From Helicobacteraceae bacterium (GTDB taxonomy: Bacteria; Campylobacterota; Campylobacteria; Campylobacterales; Helicobacteraceae): a stretch of 64,000 nucleotides of DNA. Shown here piece after piece: positions 25,840-35,274 of this stretch. Below the pieces are notes generated by a model, which was not told where the DNA came from, made no database searches, and saw only the letters and a program-made list of their open reading frames with translations. Position 1 is the stretch's first letter. The number at the start of each line of letters is the position of its first letter. The DNA lies in NCBI GenBank assembly GCA_900766555.1, contig CAAFVR010000017.1, positions 1 through 64,000 on the forward strand, read 5' to 3'. The position numbers and the translations under genes are program-made.

Positions 25840-27416
25840 TGGATTTTTTTGCGCGCTAACATTTTATTTATGGCTAATTGCTGCAAAATTGACAAAATAT
25901 TATTAATAGTCCAATAAAGAACAAGCCCAGCTGGGAAAAATATTAAAAATAGCGTAAAAATAACTGGCAACATCTTAAAAATCTTGGCCTGGATCGGATC
26001 TGTCATCGTATTTGGCGTTAAACTTTGCTGAATATAAAGTGAAATGCCCATCAAAACTGGCAGCACAAAATACGGATCTAGCACGGATAAATCATGTATC
26101 CAGAGGATAAAAGGCGCACTTTTTAACTCCACAGAATTGTACAAAACGCGATAAATAGCATAAAAAATCGGTATTTGTATTATCAGCGGCAAGCAGCCTG
26201 ACATCGGATTTGCGCCATGTTTTTTATATAAATTCATCATTTGGATGCGCAATTTTTCAGGCTCTTTTTTATATTTTGCTTGCAGCTCCTTCATTTTTGG
26301 CGCAATATCTTTTAGGCGCTGCATACTCACCATGCCCTTATAGCTTAGCGGATAGAGCAAAATTTTTACAATTATTGTTAGTAAAATTATCGCAAAGCCC
26401 CAATTTGAGCTCAGCTTATGCAAATATTCTAGGAGCAAAAATAACGGCTTGGCAAAAAATGTAACAAGACCATATTCCACAACGCTTGTTAAATGCGGAT
26501 CTAACCCCTCCAAAAGATCATAAATTTTAGGCCCAATAAAGCCGCCAAGACTTATATTATTTTGCGCTTCAACAAATGGTATCGGATCTTTCAATGCACT
26601 TGCATCAATTTTCACATCCAATAAATTGCTATCAAGCGCATAAAAAAGGCTTGAATAATATCTATCCACGCTGGCTACAAAGCGCGCATTCTCGATGCTT
26701 TGGAGCTCTTTTATATCGCCATCTTCGATTTTTGTAATCTTATCATCGGCATTTTTTGAAATCACGCCATTGAAAGCATAATTTTCATTATCGCTAACCG
26801 GCCTAGATCCGTTGGTCACAAAAAAGCTCTCATTTTTGCTTAATTTGATGTCCAATTTATAGTGCAGATCCGGATAGATAATAAGATTTTTTGTAATGCT
26901 CAAATCGCCGAGCTTTTGCACCAAACTAAGCGTCTTTGGCTCATTTGTAATTTCCACTAGATCCGAACTAGCGACATAATTTGTCTTAAAAGCTAGCTCA
27001 TTTATGGCAGGATTTTTAAATCTAAGCTCAAGTGGTTTTACAAATTTATCGCTAAAAAGCGCTAACTTATCTGCATGTTCTGGCGCTTTTTTGATGCCAA
27101 ATAATATTTTGATATGTTCAAAAAAGCCCAAATCTTTTGATTGCGTATATTTTTTATCCTTCAAATATACTTGAGAAAAGCGTCCCAAAGCATCAATTTC
27201 AATTTCAAAATCTTTTGAGACTATGCGCGAAATTATAGGAGCCTTTGGCGCTTCTTGCAATGTATCTTTTTGCTCTAGCGTTTTTGGCGCGGCATTTGTG
27301 GCAACATCATTTTGCGCCGGCCTTGGTTTCTCGCCAAAAAAATAGCCCCAAAGTACAATTACAATTAGTGAAATTAACACTACCAAGATGACGCGAAAGC
27401 TGGAGTTATCTTTCAT
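25836..27416 (-). CDS. yidC: Membrane protein insertase YidC
   Basis: Inserts and folds inner-membrane proteins, alone or with Sec. It has 526 residues. There is one N-terminal membrane helix (about residues 8-26), a large periplasmic domain (about 60-320) and the conserved insertase core with five helices. The core holds LLYPLSYKGMVSMQRLKDIAPKM (its family signature around 352-374) and the GCLPLIIQIPIFYAIYRVL stretch near 402. Length and the long periplasmic domain are those of the Gram-negative type. It follows yidD with a 11-base overlap. Confidence 0.97.
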   Translation of the reverse strand: MKDNSSFRVILVVLISLIVIVLWGYFFGEKPRPAQNDVATNAAPKTLEQKDTLQEAPKAPIISRIVSKDFEIEIDALGRFSQVYLKDKKYTQSKDLGFFEHIKILFGIKKAPEHADKLALFSDKFVKPLELRFKNPAINELAFKTNYVASSDLVEITNEPKTLSLVQKLGDLSITKNLIIYPDLHYKLDIKLSKNESFFVTNGSRPVSDNENYAFNGVISKNADDKITKIEDGDIKELQSIENARFVASVDRYYSSLFYALDSNLLDVKIDASALKDPIPFVEAQNNISLGGFIGPKIYDLLEGLDPHLTSVVEYGLVTFFAKPLFLLLEYLHKLSSNWGFAIILLTIIVKILLYPLSYKGMVSMQRLKDIAPKMKELQAKYKKEPEKLRIQMMNLYKKHGANPMSGCLPLIIQIPIFYAIYRVLYNSVELKSAPFILWIHDLSVLDPYFVLPVLMGISLYIQQSLTPNTMTDPIQAKIFKMLPVIFTLFLIFFPAGLVLYWTINNILSILQQLAINKMLARKKIQ

Positions 27417-27759
27417 AAATTGCCTTTGTGATGTAGAAAAAGTTTTTTGATTTTGGGACTAGAAAATATGCATATGTTATTTTTGAGTGCGCTTTAAAGC
27501 AAATATTTTGATGTTTATATACATTTGGAGCAAAAATTATAGGATAATCAAGCCCGCCTTTGAAAAATCCATTGCAGCGCAAAATGCGATAAGTAATTAA
27601 AATAAAGGCCCAAAAATACGCCAAAACTCCATCTGAATGCGCCAATGTCCATTTGGCATATTCAGAACAAGTTGGATAAAAGCGACATTTAGAAGCGCTC
27701 CCAAATAATGCGCCAATTATTAAAGATACATATCGTTGATAAAATATAATCAATTTCAT
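27406..27759 (-). CDS. yidD: Membrane protein insertion efficiency factor YidD
   Basis: Small membrane-associated protein that assists YidC. It has 117 residues. The core is diagnostic: FYQRYVS, then CRFYPTCSEYA (about residues 25-35), and RILRCNGFFKGGLDYP near 59-74. The tail beyond about residue 80 is longer than in E. coli YidD, as also seen in H. pylori. It lies between rnpA and yidC with short overlaps on both sides. Confidence 0.95.
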   Translation of the reverse strand: MKLIIFYQRYVSLIIGALFGSASKCRFYPTCSEYAKWTLAHSDGVLAYFWAFILITYRILRCNGFFKGGLDYPIIFAPNVYKHQNICFKAHSKITYAYFLVPKSKNFFYITKAIYER

Positions 27760-28154
27760 GCCGTGCTTTTTAGCGCCTTGCGCTTATTTGGATATTTTCT
27801 ATACAGATCTAACGCGCGCAGCAAATCACTTTCTAGAACATCAAAATCGCATACTGCCTTTGGGACAAAAATAAGGGCTAGATCCGATAATTTATCCGCA
27901 TAAATGTCCAAAAGTGCGCGGATGCGGCGCTTTATTAAATTGCGATTTGGCGCATGGCCAATCTTTTTGGAGACACTTAAACCATAAATAACTTGCGCCA
28001 TATTGGAGTTATACACAGATATGCCATTTTTCCACTTGCCAGCGGATCTAAGATCTAGCACATATAAAGTGAAGCTTTTTAAAAATACTCTTGAAGCATT
28101 TTTATAGACCATATCAAAATCGCGCTTTGTTTTGAGTGTCACCTTTGATGCCAC
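27756..28154 (-). CDS. rnpA: Ribonuclease P protein component
   Basis: Basic protein subunit of RNase P, which matures tRNA 5' ends with the catalytic RNA. It has 132 residues. The start is GTG at 28154, directly after the rpmH stop; a second GTG five codons later is possible. TKRDFDMVYKNASR opens the family pattern. The RNR-type motif reads GLSVSKKIGHAPNRNLIKRRIR (core about residues 54-75). It overlaps yidD by 4 bases. Confidence 0.95.
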   Translation of the reverse strand: MASKVTLKTKRDFDMVYKNASRVFLKSFTLYVLDLRSAGKWKNGISVYNSNMAQVIYGLSVSKKIGHAPNRNLIKRRIRALLDIYADKLSDLALIFVPKAVCDFDVLESDLLRALDLYRKYPNKRKALKSTA

Positions 28155-28289
28155 CTAGATTGCTAGCCTTTTGCGACCTTTTGCGCGACGAGCCTTTATT
28201 ACTCGGCGACCATTTTTTGTTTTCATCCTGGCGCGAAAGCCGTGCGTACGCTTGCGAGGAGTGTTATGTGGCTGATAAGTTCTTTTCAT
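28155..28289 (-). CDS. rpmH: Ribosomal protein bL34
   Basis: 44-residue ribosomal protein of the large subunit, read directly from the minus strand: opens MKRTYQPHNTPRKRTHGF and ends KARRAKGRKRLAI before TAG. Typical L34 length and Arg/Lys-rich composition. AAGG lies seven bases before the ATG at 28289. The stop is immediately followed by the GTG start of rnpA, the conserved rpmH-rnpA order. Confidence 0.98.
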   Translation of the reverse strand: MKRTYQPHNTPRKRTHGFRARMKTKNGRRVIKARRAKGRKRLAI

Positions 28290-28321
28290 AATTGCACCTT
28301 AAAATCTTGAATTATACTATA

Positions 28322-28711
28322 TTATTTTAAGCCATCTACAAGCACAAAAACATTGCTAAAACCCTGATCTTGGAGCGTATTAAAGATCTGGATAAAGCTA
28401 TCTAAATTGCTATTTTTATCCCCATTTAATAATATCTCACTATCCCTTGATACGCCGCTTAGCTGAGCTCTTAGATCCGATATTTCTATGCGTTTATTAT
28501 CTAAAAAATATTGCCCATCTTTTGTGATTGTGATATTTAGACTTTTTTGCGTACTTTTCTCGCTCTGCCCCTTTGTGACCTCAGGGATTGAGACGCGAAC
28601 TTTCTGCGTTTGTACAAAACTAGCTGTGGTTAAAACGATAACCAAAAGCACAAGCATAATGTCAATAAATGGCACTAAATTTAGGCCATCAATTTTTTTC
28701 ATCATTGCCAC
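28322..28711 (-). CDS. exbD: Biopolymer transport protein ExbD
   Basis: Part of the ExbB-ExbD proton-driven motor that energises TonB. It has 129 residues. A short cytosolic N-terminus leads into one membrane helix (about residues 12-33) containing the functional Asp in LVPFIDIMLVLLVIVL (Asp16). The remainder is the periplasmic domain with the LLNGDKNSNLDSFI region. The first 23 bases overlap exbB. A TonB-dependent receptor that such a motor could energise lies at 38,153; no tonB gene is in the window. Confidence 0.94.
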   Translation of the reverse strand: MAMMKKIDGLNLVPFIDIMLVLLVIVLTTASFVQTQKVRVSIPEVTKGQSEKSTQKSLNITITKDGQYFLDNKRIEISDLRAQLSGVSRDSEILLNGDKNSNLDSFIQIFNTLQDQGFSNVFVLVDGLK

Positions 28712-29135
28712 TTTTTGGATTATATTTTATATCCCATTGGATCAAAATTACATCAGCTTTGCGCAATAAAAGATTATAAAAAACGATGCTAGGCACCGCG
28801 ACCAAAAGGCCCATCGCCGTGGCTTTTAGCGCTATTGCAAGCCCGCTCATAATTTCTTTTGTATCGCTTAGATCACCATTACTTAAAGTCATAAAAGTTA
28901 GCATTATCCCGCCAACTGTGCCCAATAATCCGATGTATGGCGCATTAGATCCGATCGTTGCTATCAATGTGAGCCTTTTGTGCAACTCAAGCTCTAGTTC
29001 GCGCCGATCGCCAAAATCACTTAAGCGCAAAAATTTATAAAATAACATTCTCTCAATGCTTATAAAAATCACAATAATTGAAAGTAGCACCAAAAATCCC
29101 AGTATGCTGTAGTCTAAGAGCTCTCTTAATGTCAT
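28689..29135 (-). CDS. exbB: Biopolymer transport protein ExbB (TolQ/ExbB family)
   Basis: Pentameric inner-membrane component of the proton channel. It has 148 residues and three membrane helices (about 10-30, 65-85, 100-125). IGSNAPYIGLLGTVGGIMLTFMTL is the conserved second-helix signature (about residues 60-83), and the third helix carries the GLAIALKATAMGLLVAVPSIV pattern with the Thr/Ala-lined pore. It lies between smpB and exbD, as in H. pylori. A MotA-like role is excluded by size and by the ExbD partner. Confidence 0.94.
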   Translation of the reverse strand: MTLRELLDYSILGFLVLLSIIVIFISIERMLFYKFLRLSDFGDRRELELELHKRLTLIATIGSNAPYIGLLGTVGGIMLTFMTLSNGDLSDTKEIMSGLAIALKATAMGLLVAVPSIVFYNLLLRKADVILIQWDIKYNPKSGNDEKN

Positions 29136-29154
29136 TTATATCCTATTTTGTACT

Positions 29155-29613
29155 CTATAATCCGCACACATAATTTTTCAAGCTTGCCTTGGCCTCTAAA
29201 TCTAGCGCTTTTTTCTTCAAATCTTCGCGCTTGTCATATAGCTTTTTGCCGCGCGCTAATGCAATTTCAAGCTTAATCTTACCACGCAAAAGATATATGC
29301 TAAGCGGCACTATCACAAAGCCCTTTTGCGATGCGCAACCATTTAGATAATCGATTTGGCGACGATGCAATAATAGCTTTGGGCTGCGATTTTTCTTTGG
29401 CGCAAAAAATGCATTTGTCGTGCTAAAAAGTGAAATATGCGCATTAAACATAAAAGCCTCATTTTTCACAATTTTTATAAAACTATCTTTTAGTTGGACC
29501 CTAGAAGCGCGGATCGCCTTTACCTCAGCGCCCAAAAGCGAAATCCCAGCCTCAAAAGTCTCCAATATTTCATAATCAAATCTAGCCTTTTTATTTGTCG
29601 CAATTACTCCCAT
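29155..29613 (-). CDS. smpB: SsrA-binding protein SmpB
   Basis: Binds tmRNA and delivers it to stalled ribosomes for trans-translation. It has 152 residues. Motifs seen: NKKARFDYEILETFEAGI near the N-terminus, GAEVKAIR (about 29-36), LKDSF and the HRRQIDYL segment. The C-terminal tail is Lys-rich, as the family requires for the decoding centre. The ssrA gene itself is not in this window. It overlaps ispE by 10 bases. Confidence 0.96.
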   Translation of the reverse strand: MGVIATNKKARFDYEILETFEAGISLLGAEVKAIRASRVQLKDSFIKIVKNEAFMFNAHISLFSTTNAFFAPKKNRSPKLLLHRRQIDYLNGCASQKGFVIVPLSIYLLRGKIKLEIALARGKKLYDKREDLKKKALDLEAKASLKNYVCGL

Positions 29614-30410
29614 GTGAAAAAACAGCCTCCAGATCCGCTAAAAAAGCAATTTTTCTCTAATTTTGCCTCAAAAGTGGCTAATTCTTCGCTTAATTCAATT
29701 GCACTTTGTAGCAAATTATTTAATCTAAAGCGATTAAAAGATCTCAAAATTTGAGCACTTGACATGCCTTCTAGTCTTTTTGCAAATGCGCTCAAATTTT
29801 CTTCTGTCTTGTTTTTTCTCTTGTTTTCTTTTTTGTTTTCAAAATGTCTAAAAATGCTTGCCGTATCGCATTTGACGCCTGAATTTATGATTCTAATATT
29901 TGGCAGATCCTCTTTGAATTCTGAGACAATACTCCCATCGCCGCTAACATTTGCGCTCATAAATCCACTCGCAAAAAAGCTAGCATCACTTCCGATCTGA
30001 CTTGCAATTTGCGTAATCTCGCGCTTTGATAGCCCAAAATACTCATTATTTAGCTCCAAAAGTAGCTTTCCTGCATTGCTACTCCCACCACCTAAACCGG
30101 CAAAAATTGGGATCTTTTTATTCACAAAAATATGTAAATTCTCCAAAATTTTGGCCTCATTTGCGCGACCTTGCAATATCAATGCGCGCTCTAGTGCCTT
30201 TAATGCCTTATAAATCAAATTATCTTCCATTTTACAGGGGAAATTTCCCTCTATTTTAAGGCCGCTCTTTTCTTTGATTTGCATTTCATCAAAAAGATTT
30301 CCTTTAATTAAACAAAAGCGCGATGAAATATTATGCAAACGCGCACCGCTTGGCTTTGGAAAAACAATTAAAAATACATTAATCTTGGGATAGCATCTAA
30401 AATTTAGCAA
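29604..30410 (-). CDS. ispE: 4-diphosphocytidyl-2-C-methyl-D-erythritol kinase
   Basis: GHMP kinase of the non-mevalonate (MEP) isoprenoid pathway that phosphorylates CDP-methylerythritol. It has 268 residues. The ATP-binding GHMP motif is IFAGLGGGSSNAG (about residues 97-109). A short Lys/Glu/Asn-rich loop (about 193-204) is probably a flexible insertion. The C-terminal FSGSGGCFF fits the third GHMP motif. It is between truB (7-base overlap) and smpB (10-base overlap). C. jejuni and H. pylori place csrA next to ispE; no csrA is seen here. Confidence 0.93.
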   Translation of the reverse strand: MLNFRCYPKINVFLIVFPKPSGARLHNISSRFCLIKGNLFDEMQIKEKSGLKIEGNFPCKMEDNLIYKALKALERALILQGRANEAKILENLHIFVNKKIPIFAGLGGGSSNAGKLLLELNNEYFGLSKREITQIASQIGSDASFFASGFMSANVSGDGSIVSEFKEDLPNIRIINSGVKCDTASIFRHFENKKENKRKNKTEENLSAFAKRLEGMSSAQILRSFNRFRLNNLLQSAIELSEELATFEAKLEKNCFFSGSGGCFFTWE

Positions 30411-31360
30411 GGCAAGCCATTTAATAAAAATATAAAATTACTTTCCAAAGTTTCCAGATTTGGTGCCAATTTCACAACGCTAAAACAATCTCCAAGATTT
30501 AGCACAAAAATGCCACTAAGTGCTAGATCCGCTAATAAATGCATCTTGGCTCCATTAAGCAACGCGACTTTTAGCTCCTCTCCGCGCAAAATGGCGCCAT
30601 TTTTATTTGCATATAGATCTTTTAAATAAAGCACCTCAAAGCCCAAAAAATCAATCGGATCTAGCAAAATTTCACGCCCCAAAATACCGCTAAATCCGCT
30701 ATCTTCTATGCGCTCCAAAAAACTAAGCGCACCTGTAGTTAAAAATCGCTTTGCCAAAATATCCCCAAAACTTCGCACATATGCGCCACCATTTAGCGTA
30801 ATCTCAAAGCTCAAAAATGGATGCCTATATGAAATAAATTTAAGATCAAAAATATTCATAAATGATGGCGTTAAATCCACATCTTTGCCCTCTCTAGCGA
30901 TTTGATATGCCCTTTTGCCATTAATTTTTTTGGCACTAAAAATTGGCGGAATATATTGAATTCTAGCTCCATTTAATGCGCTAAATTCACGCTTTATATC
31001 CTCCAAATCAACTGGCAATATTTGCTCTATTTTTGAAATATCTGTGATATCCAAAGTTCTGCTTTGAACCCCGAGCCAAAGCGTCGCAAAATAGCGCTTT
31101 TTGACCTTTTGCTTTAGTCCAAAAAGCTTGGTATAAGCGCCAAAAGCCACAATCAAACTGCCGCAAGCAAACGGATCTAGCGTGCCAAAAAATCCAGCTT
31201 TTAGCTTCTTTTTTGCAAAGCGTCTTTTTAAGCCATCCAAAAATGCCCTGCTTGTAATCCCAGTTGGCTTATATGCCACAAAAAGCGCATCATGGCCATT
31301 TGGTCTTAACGTTGTTGCCAGATCCGATCTGGCCACATCAGATCTGGTTAGATCTGACAT
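30404..31360 (-). CDS. truB: tRNA pseudouridine-55 synthase TruB
   Basis: Makes pseudouridine at position 55 in the T-loop of tRNAs. It has 318 residues. The catalytic Asp is in GFFGTLDPFACGSLIV (about residue 62) and YKPTGITSRAF precedes it. The substrate-binding YPPIFSAKKINGKRAYQIAREG-type stretch lies near residue 140. The first about 20 residues before FVAYKP are Asp/Arg/Ser-rich and may not be translated, since the start overlaps rdgB by 13 bases and later starts are not obvious. Confidence 0.94.
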   Translation of the reverse strand: MSDLTRSDVARSDLATTLRPNGHDALFVAYKPTGITSRAFLDGLKRRFAKKKLKAGFFGTLDPFACGSLIVAFGAYTKLFGLKQKVKKRYFATLWLGVQSRTLDITDISKIEQILPVDLEDIKREFSALNGARIQYIPPIFSAKKINGKRAYQIAREGKDVDLTPSFMNIFDLKFISYRHPFLSFEITLNGGAYVRSFGDILAKRFLTTGALSFLERIEDSGFSGILGREILLDPIDFLGFEVLYLKDLYANKNGAILRGEELKVALLNGAKMHLLADLALSGIFVLNLGDCFSVVKLAPNLETLESNFIFLLNGLPC

Positions 31361-32004
31361 AACAGTTCTTTTAGCATTAAAAATCGATGTGAGAATGCAT
31401 TTTTATCTGCAATTTCACTAAGGCGAAGATTGCTAAAATCTGGGGCAAATTGCGCGTCATAGCCAAAGCCGCCATCGCCTCTTTCATCTGGATAAATTTG
31501 TCCATTTAGATAGCCCTCTGCTTCAAAACACTTTATCTCGCCTGTTTTGCTTAACAATACGCCAGCGCTTACAAAATGCGCTTTTGAGCTTTTTATGTCA
31601 TTTTGTATTAAAAGCTCTCTTAAAATTGCGCGATTTTTGGCATCTTTATCTTTTTCTTTTTCTTTATCTTTTATTGCGCGCAAGATCGCCTTTTTATCTT
31701 TTATAAATGGAGCCAAAATTTCTGAGTCCAAAAGTTCATGAAATCTAGCGCTATAAATCCCAGGCAAGCCATTTAGCGCATCAACGCAAAGTCCGCTATC
31801 CTCACCCAAGATCATATCGCCACAAATTTGCACATTGGCTTTCAAAAAAGCATTTTCTAAAAAGCTAGATCCGATCTCATCTACATTTATGTCATTTTGC
31901 ACATCAAGTAGGCTTTTTATTTGCAGATCTGGCCTTAGATCTGAGATGATTTTGCGGGCCTCGGCAATTTTGTGCGCATTTTTACTCGCGATAAAAAGGG
32001 TCAA
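31348..32004 (-). CDS. rdgB: XTP/dITP diphosphatase (HAM1/RdgB family)
   Basis: Removes non-canonical purine nucleotides (XTP, dITP) from the pool. It has 218 residues. It opens with MTLFIASKNAHKIAEA, the family substrate-binding motif. LGEDSGLCVDALNGLPGIYSARF (core about residues 67-89) carries the catalytic acid, and GDGGFGYDAQF near 176-186 and SHR near 205 are also conserved. A Lys/Glu/Asp-rich loop near residues 112-124 is an insertion relative to E. coli. First gene of the leftward 12-gene run; the divergent MFS gene starts 51 bases away. Confidence 0.95.
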   Translation of the reverse strand: MTLFIASKNAHKIAEARKIISDLRPDLQIKSLLDVQNDINVDEIGSSFLENAFLKANVQICGDMILGEDSGLCVDALNGLPGIYSARFHELLDSEILAPFIKDKKAILRAIKDKEKEKDKDAKNRAILRELLIQNDIKSSKAHFVSAGVLLSKTGEIKCFEAEGYLNGQIYPDERGDGGFGYDAQFAPDFSNLRLSEIADKNAFSHRFLMLKELLCQI

Positions 32005-32054
32005 TTCTTTCCTTTGATATTGATATAATCTGCATCCTGCAACAGATTTGGATT

Positions 32055-33386
32055 ATGATTATGATGGATAGCACTTTTTTAAAAATCTTACCACTTACGA
32101 TTGTAATTTCTCTGCGATTTTTTGGACTTTTCATCATTTTGCCCACCATTTCGCTGCACGCTAGTTCATTTCATGACGCATCAGGGCTCGCAATCGGGCT
32201 TGTAATTGGGCTCGCGTATTTTACGCAATTCATTTTCCAAACGCCATTTGGCGCGCTAAGCGATAGATTTAATAGAAATTACATAATAATTTTTGGCTTA
32301 TTTATATTTCTAATTGGATCTATCATATGCGGATTTGCAACTGATATTTGGCATTTAATTTTAGGACGCGCACTTCAAGGCGCTGGCGCAATTGGCGGAA
32401 TTGTAAGTGCCAAAATAAGCGACTTAAGCCCTGAGTCAAAACGCACAAAATCAATGGCGCTAATGGGCGCTGGAATATTTCTTAGCTTTCTTGGCGCGCT
32501 TGTGCTAGGCCCAATTATTGTGGCGCATTTTGGAAATCAGAGCCTATTTTTTATAAGCGCCGTACTTTGTGTCATATCAATTATCATAATGTTTTTTGTA
32601 CCGCATTCGCCAAAGCTTAGTTTTACGAGCTCAAATGTCAAAATGAGCGCAATTAATTCAAATTTAATGATCATGAACCTAAGCTCATTTTTGGAAAAGG
32701 CGCTAATGACGCTAATTTTTGTGATGCTGCCGCTGCTTTGGGTTAAGCATTTCAATCAAAATGCTAGCAATCTTTGGTACATTTATTTGCCAGCTGGAGT
32801 TGTTGGCATTTTTGCAATGGGACCCGCCTCGATAATTGCAGAAAAATACAATCGCCCAAAAGCCGTTTTGAGCTTTGGGATAGCCTGCTTTTTAGTCGCA
32901 TTTTTATTACTTGGGATTGCTAATTTTATATCCGTTTTTGCTGGCGTTATCATATTTTTTATCGGATTTGCGACGCTAGAGCCAATTATGCAAAGCATGG
33001 TCTCAAAATTTGCAAAGGCCAAAATTAGAGGCTTAGCGCTTGGGAACTTCACCGCTAGCGCATATTTGGGCAGTTTTGTTGGGGGCTTTTTTGGGAGCAT
33101 TTTTTATCATATCTTTGGACTTGCCGTAATTGGCTTTATCGTGGCTTTTATCTGTATTTTGTGGCTTATTGTTATTCGATTTTTGGATGATTTATCGCTG
33201 CTCAAAATAATTTATATCCATACAAATAAACTTAAGTCTCCCACATCGGATCTAGCCATTTTGGGGCATTTGGGAGTCAAAGATTGGTACATAAATGATA
33301 ATGAACAATTGCTTGTCATAAAATTTGACCCAAATATCATTTCACAAAATAACCTTGAATCTGAACTTGAGAGCCAAAATGCCTAA
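32055..33386 (+). CDS. MFS transporter with C-terminal ferredoxin-like domain (YajR-like)
   Basis: Inner-membrane drug/metabolite antiporter-type MFS protein, 443 residues and 12 membrane helices. The motif A region reads GALSDRFNRNYIII (about residues 70-83). RALQGAGAIGGIVSAKISDL (about 113-132) is the drug-antiporter motif B/C region. The last about 50 residues (LGVKDWYINDNEQLLVIKFD) form a soluble alpha-beta domain like that of E. coli YajR. The substrate is unknown. It overlaps the next small membrane protein gene by 8 bases. Confidence 0.87.
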   Translation: MIMMDSTFLKILPLTIVISLRFFGLFIILPTISLHASSFHDASGLAIGLVIGLAYFTQFIFQTPFGALSDRFNRNYIIIFGLFIFLIGSIICGFATDIWHLILGRALQGAGAIGGIVSAKISDLSPESKRTKSMALMGAGIFLSFLGALVLGPIIVAHFGNQSLFFISAVLCVISIIIMFFVPHSPKLSFTSSNVKMSAINSNLMIMNLSSFLEKALMTLIFVMLPLLWVKHFNQNASNLWYIYLPAGVVGIFAMGPASIIAEKYNRPKAVLSFGIACFLVAFLLLGIANFISVFAGVIIFFIGFATLEPIMQSMVSKFAKAKIRGLALGNFTASAYLGSFVGGFFGSIFYHIFGLAVIGFIVAFICILWLIVIRFLDDLSLLKIIYIHTNKLKSPTSDLAILGHLGVKDWYINDNEQLLVIKFDPNIISQNNLESELESQNA

Positions 33387-33798
33387 AACACAAACAATAC
33401 AGTTACGCCTGATGCGCGCACTTAAAATCACTTTTATAGCGCATTTTATTATTGATTTAATTTTTGCTTTGCCGCTGCTTTTTTATCCCAAATTTTTGTT
33501 CATTTTATTTGATTTCCAAAGCCTTGATTTAATCACGCCTCGAATTATCGGATCTGCACTTTTTGCAATCGGCACGATCTCACTTTTAGTACAAAATGCG
33601 AGTAAAGAAGTTTTTATAAGCTTTTTGAAATTCAAACTTCTTTGGTCTTCAAGCTGCGTTTTAGCACTTTTTTTGGGATTAATTGGTGATGAAATGGTGC
33701 TTCAATCTATGCTAGCAAAGGCTTCTTTGATTGGAGCTTTAGTAATTTTTGCCATATTTTTTAGCATTTGGCTGTTCTTTTATCTAAAGCTAAAATAG
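33379..33798 (+). CDS. Small four-helix membrane protein, unrecognised
   Basis: It has 139 residues from the ATG at 33379, which overlaps the MFS stop; an earlier in-frame start would add 18 residues inside the MFS gene and is less likely. Four hydrophobic segments are seen (about residues 15-36, 50-68, 80-100, 110-135) with short polar loops. No family motif is recognised. The tight overlap suggests it is made with the MFS transporter. It converges with gpmI with a 9-base overlap of the coding ends. Confidence 0.6.
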   Translation: MPKTQTIQLRLMRALKITFIAHFIIDLIFALPLLFYPKFLFILFDFQSLDLITPRIIGSALFAIGTISLLVQNASKEVFISFLKFKLLWSSSCVLALFLGLIGDEMVLQSMLAKASLIGALVIFAIFFSIWLFFYLKLK

Positions 33799-35271
33799 CG
33801 CTTCTTCCATTTCAGGCGGCTTTGGCAAATCAAGTAGCTTTAATACACTTGCTGCGATATTGCAAAGGCTCCCATTTTTAACGGATCTAACGCCATGCGC
33901 TAGCACAAAGCACCAAACATCGCCCACGGTATGATTTGTCAAAATCTCGCCATTTTCACCGCGCATCTTTTCGCAATTTCCATGATCTGCTGTAATTATT
34001 AGCGCATAATCTAACTTTTTAGCTAGCTCAATAATTTTTAATAATTGCTCATCCACGGCCTCTACAGCTTTGATCCCGGCTTCAAAAACGCCCGTGTGGC
34101 CCACCATATCGCCATTGGCAAAATTTACCAAAATGAAATCTTTATTTTCATTCATCGCTTTTAGCACTGCTTCGCCAACTTCTGGAGCTGACATTTCGGG
34201 CTTTAAATCATATGTTTTAACTTTTGGACTCGGTATTAAAACGCGAGATTCATTAGGATATGGCTCTTCTATTCCGCCATTAAAAAAGAATGTGACATGC
34301 GCATATTTTTCCGTCTCAGCCGTGTGCATCTGCGTTAAATTCGCCTCTGCGATCACTTGAGATAATGTATTTTTAATATCACTTTTGGGGAAAAGTACGG
34401 GAAAAGAAAATGATTCATCATATTCTGTGGCCGTTAAAATTGCTTCATTTTCCAAAATTAACTTTTGTTCAAATTCGCTAAATCCGCTAGCTAGCGAGCT
34501 TACAATTTGACGCATCCTATCGCTTCGAAAATTTATGCAAAATACGCCATCGTCCTCTTTGATACCGCTAAAATCACCAAAACTAGCTGGCTTTATAAAT
34601 TCATCATAAATGCCCTCGCTATAGCTTGATTTCACATAATCTAGCGGATTTTTGGGGGATGCAAAAGAGCCTTTTACTATAGCGTCATATGCCTGTTTTG
34701 TGCGCTCAAAACGTTTATCTCTATCCATGGCATAAAAACGGCCCGATAATGAAGCGATCTTGATATTTTTATATTCTTTAATGAAATCTTGCACTTGCTC
34801 TACGAAATGTACGCCAGATTCTGGGCTAACATCCCGCCCATCTGTAATTAAATGCAAGAAAACTTCGGTATTTTTTTTTGAGGCCACTTTGGCTGCTTCT
34901 AAAAAATGATTGATATGGCTATGTACGCCGCCATCGCTTATTAGCCCAATTATATGCACGCGTTTTGATCTATTTAAAAAATCTTGCAGCTTTTTATTTA
35001 GCTCAAAGCTCTTATCTTTTATTGCGCGATCAATTTGCACCAAATATTGATAGAGCACGCGCCCAGATCCGATACTCATGTGGCCAACTTCAGAATTGCC
35101 CATCTGGCCATCTGGCAAGCCCACAAATTCGCCATATGTATGAATTAGCGCATGTGGGACATTGGCAAAAAGATAGTCATAAGCTGGCTTTTTGGCATGA
35201 GCAAATGCATTGTAGTAATCGCTATCATTATGTCCGATGCCATCTGCGATAATTAGAATTGTTTTTTGCAT
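33790..35271 (-). CDS. gpmI: 2,3-bisphosphoglycerate-independent phosphoglycerate mutase
   Basis: Interconverts 3- and 2-phosphoglycerate in glycolysis/gluconeogenesis, a manganese enzyme of the alkaline phosphatase superfamily. It has 493 residues. The catalytic Ser is in GQMGNSEVGHMSIGSGR (about residue 59). The metal-binding ADHGNCE lies near 435-441, NFANGDMVGHTG near 385-396 and the VHSH motif near 116. Its start is 3 bases after the stop of the SLT-like gene. The order glyS / periplasmic protein / gpmI matches H. pylori. Confidence 0.97.
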   Translation of the reverse strand: MQKTILIIADGIGHNDSDYYNAFAHAKKPAYDYLFANVPHALIHTYGEFVGLPDGQMGNSEVGHMSIGSGRVLYQYLVQIDRAIKDKSFELNKKLQDFLNRSKRVHIIGLISDGGVHSHINHFLEAAKVASKKNTEVFLHLITDGRDVSPESGVHFVEQVQDFIKEYKNIKIASLSGRFYAMDRDKRFERTKQAYDAIVKGSFASPKNPLDYVKSSYSEGIYDEFIKPASFGDFSGIKEDDGVFCINFRSDRMRQIVSSLASGFSEFEQKLILENEAILTATEYDESFSFPVLFPKSDIKNTLSQVIAEANLTQMHTAETEKYAHVTFFFNGGIEEPYPNESRVLIPSPKVKTYDLKPEMSAPEVGEAVLKAMNENKDFILVNFANGDMVGHTGVFEAGIKAVEAVDEQLLKIIELAKKLDYALIITADHGNCEKMRGENGEILTNHTVGDVWCFVLAHGVRSVKNGSLCNIAASVLKLLDLPKPPEMEEALF

Positions 35272-35274
35272 CTT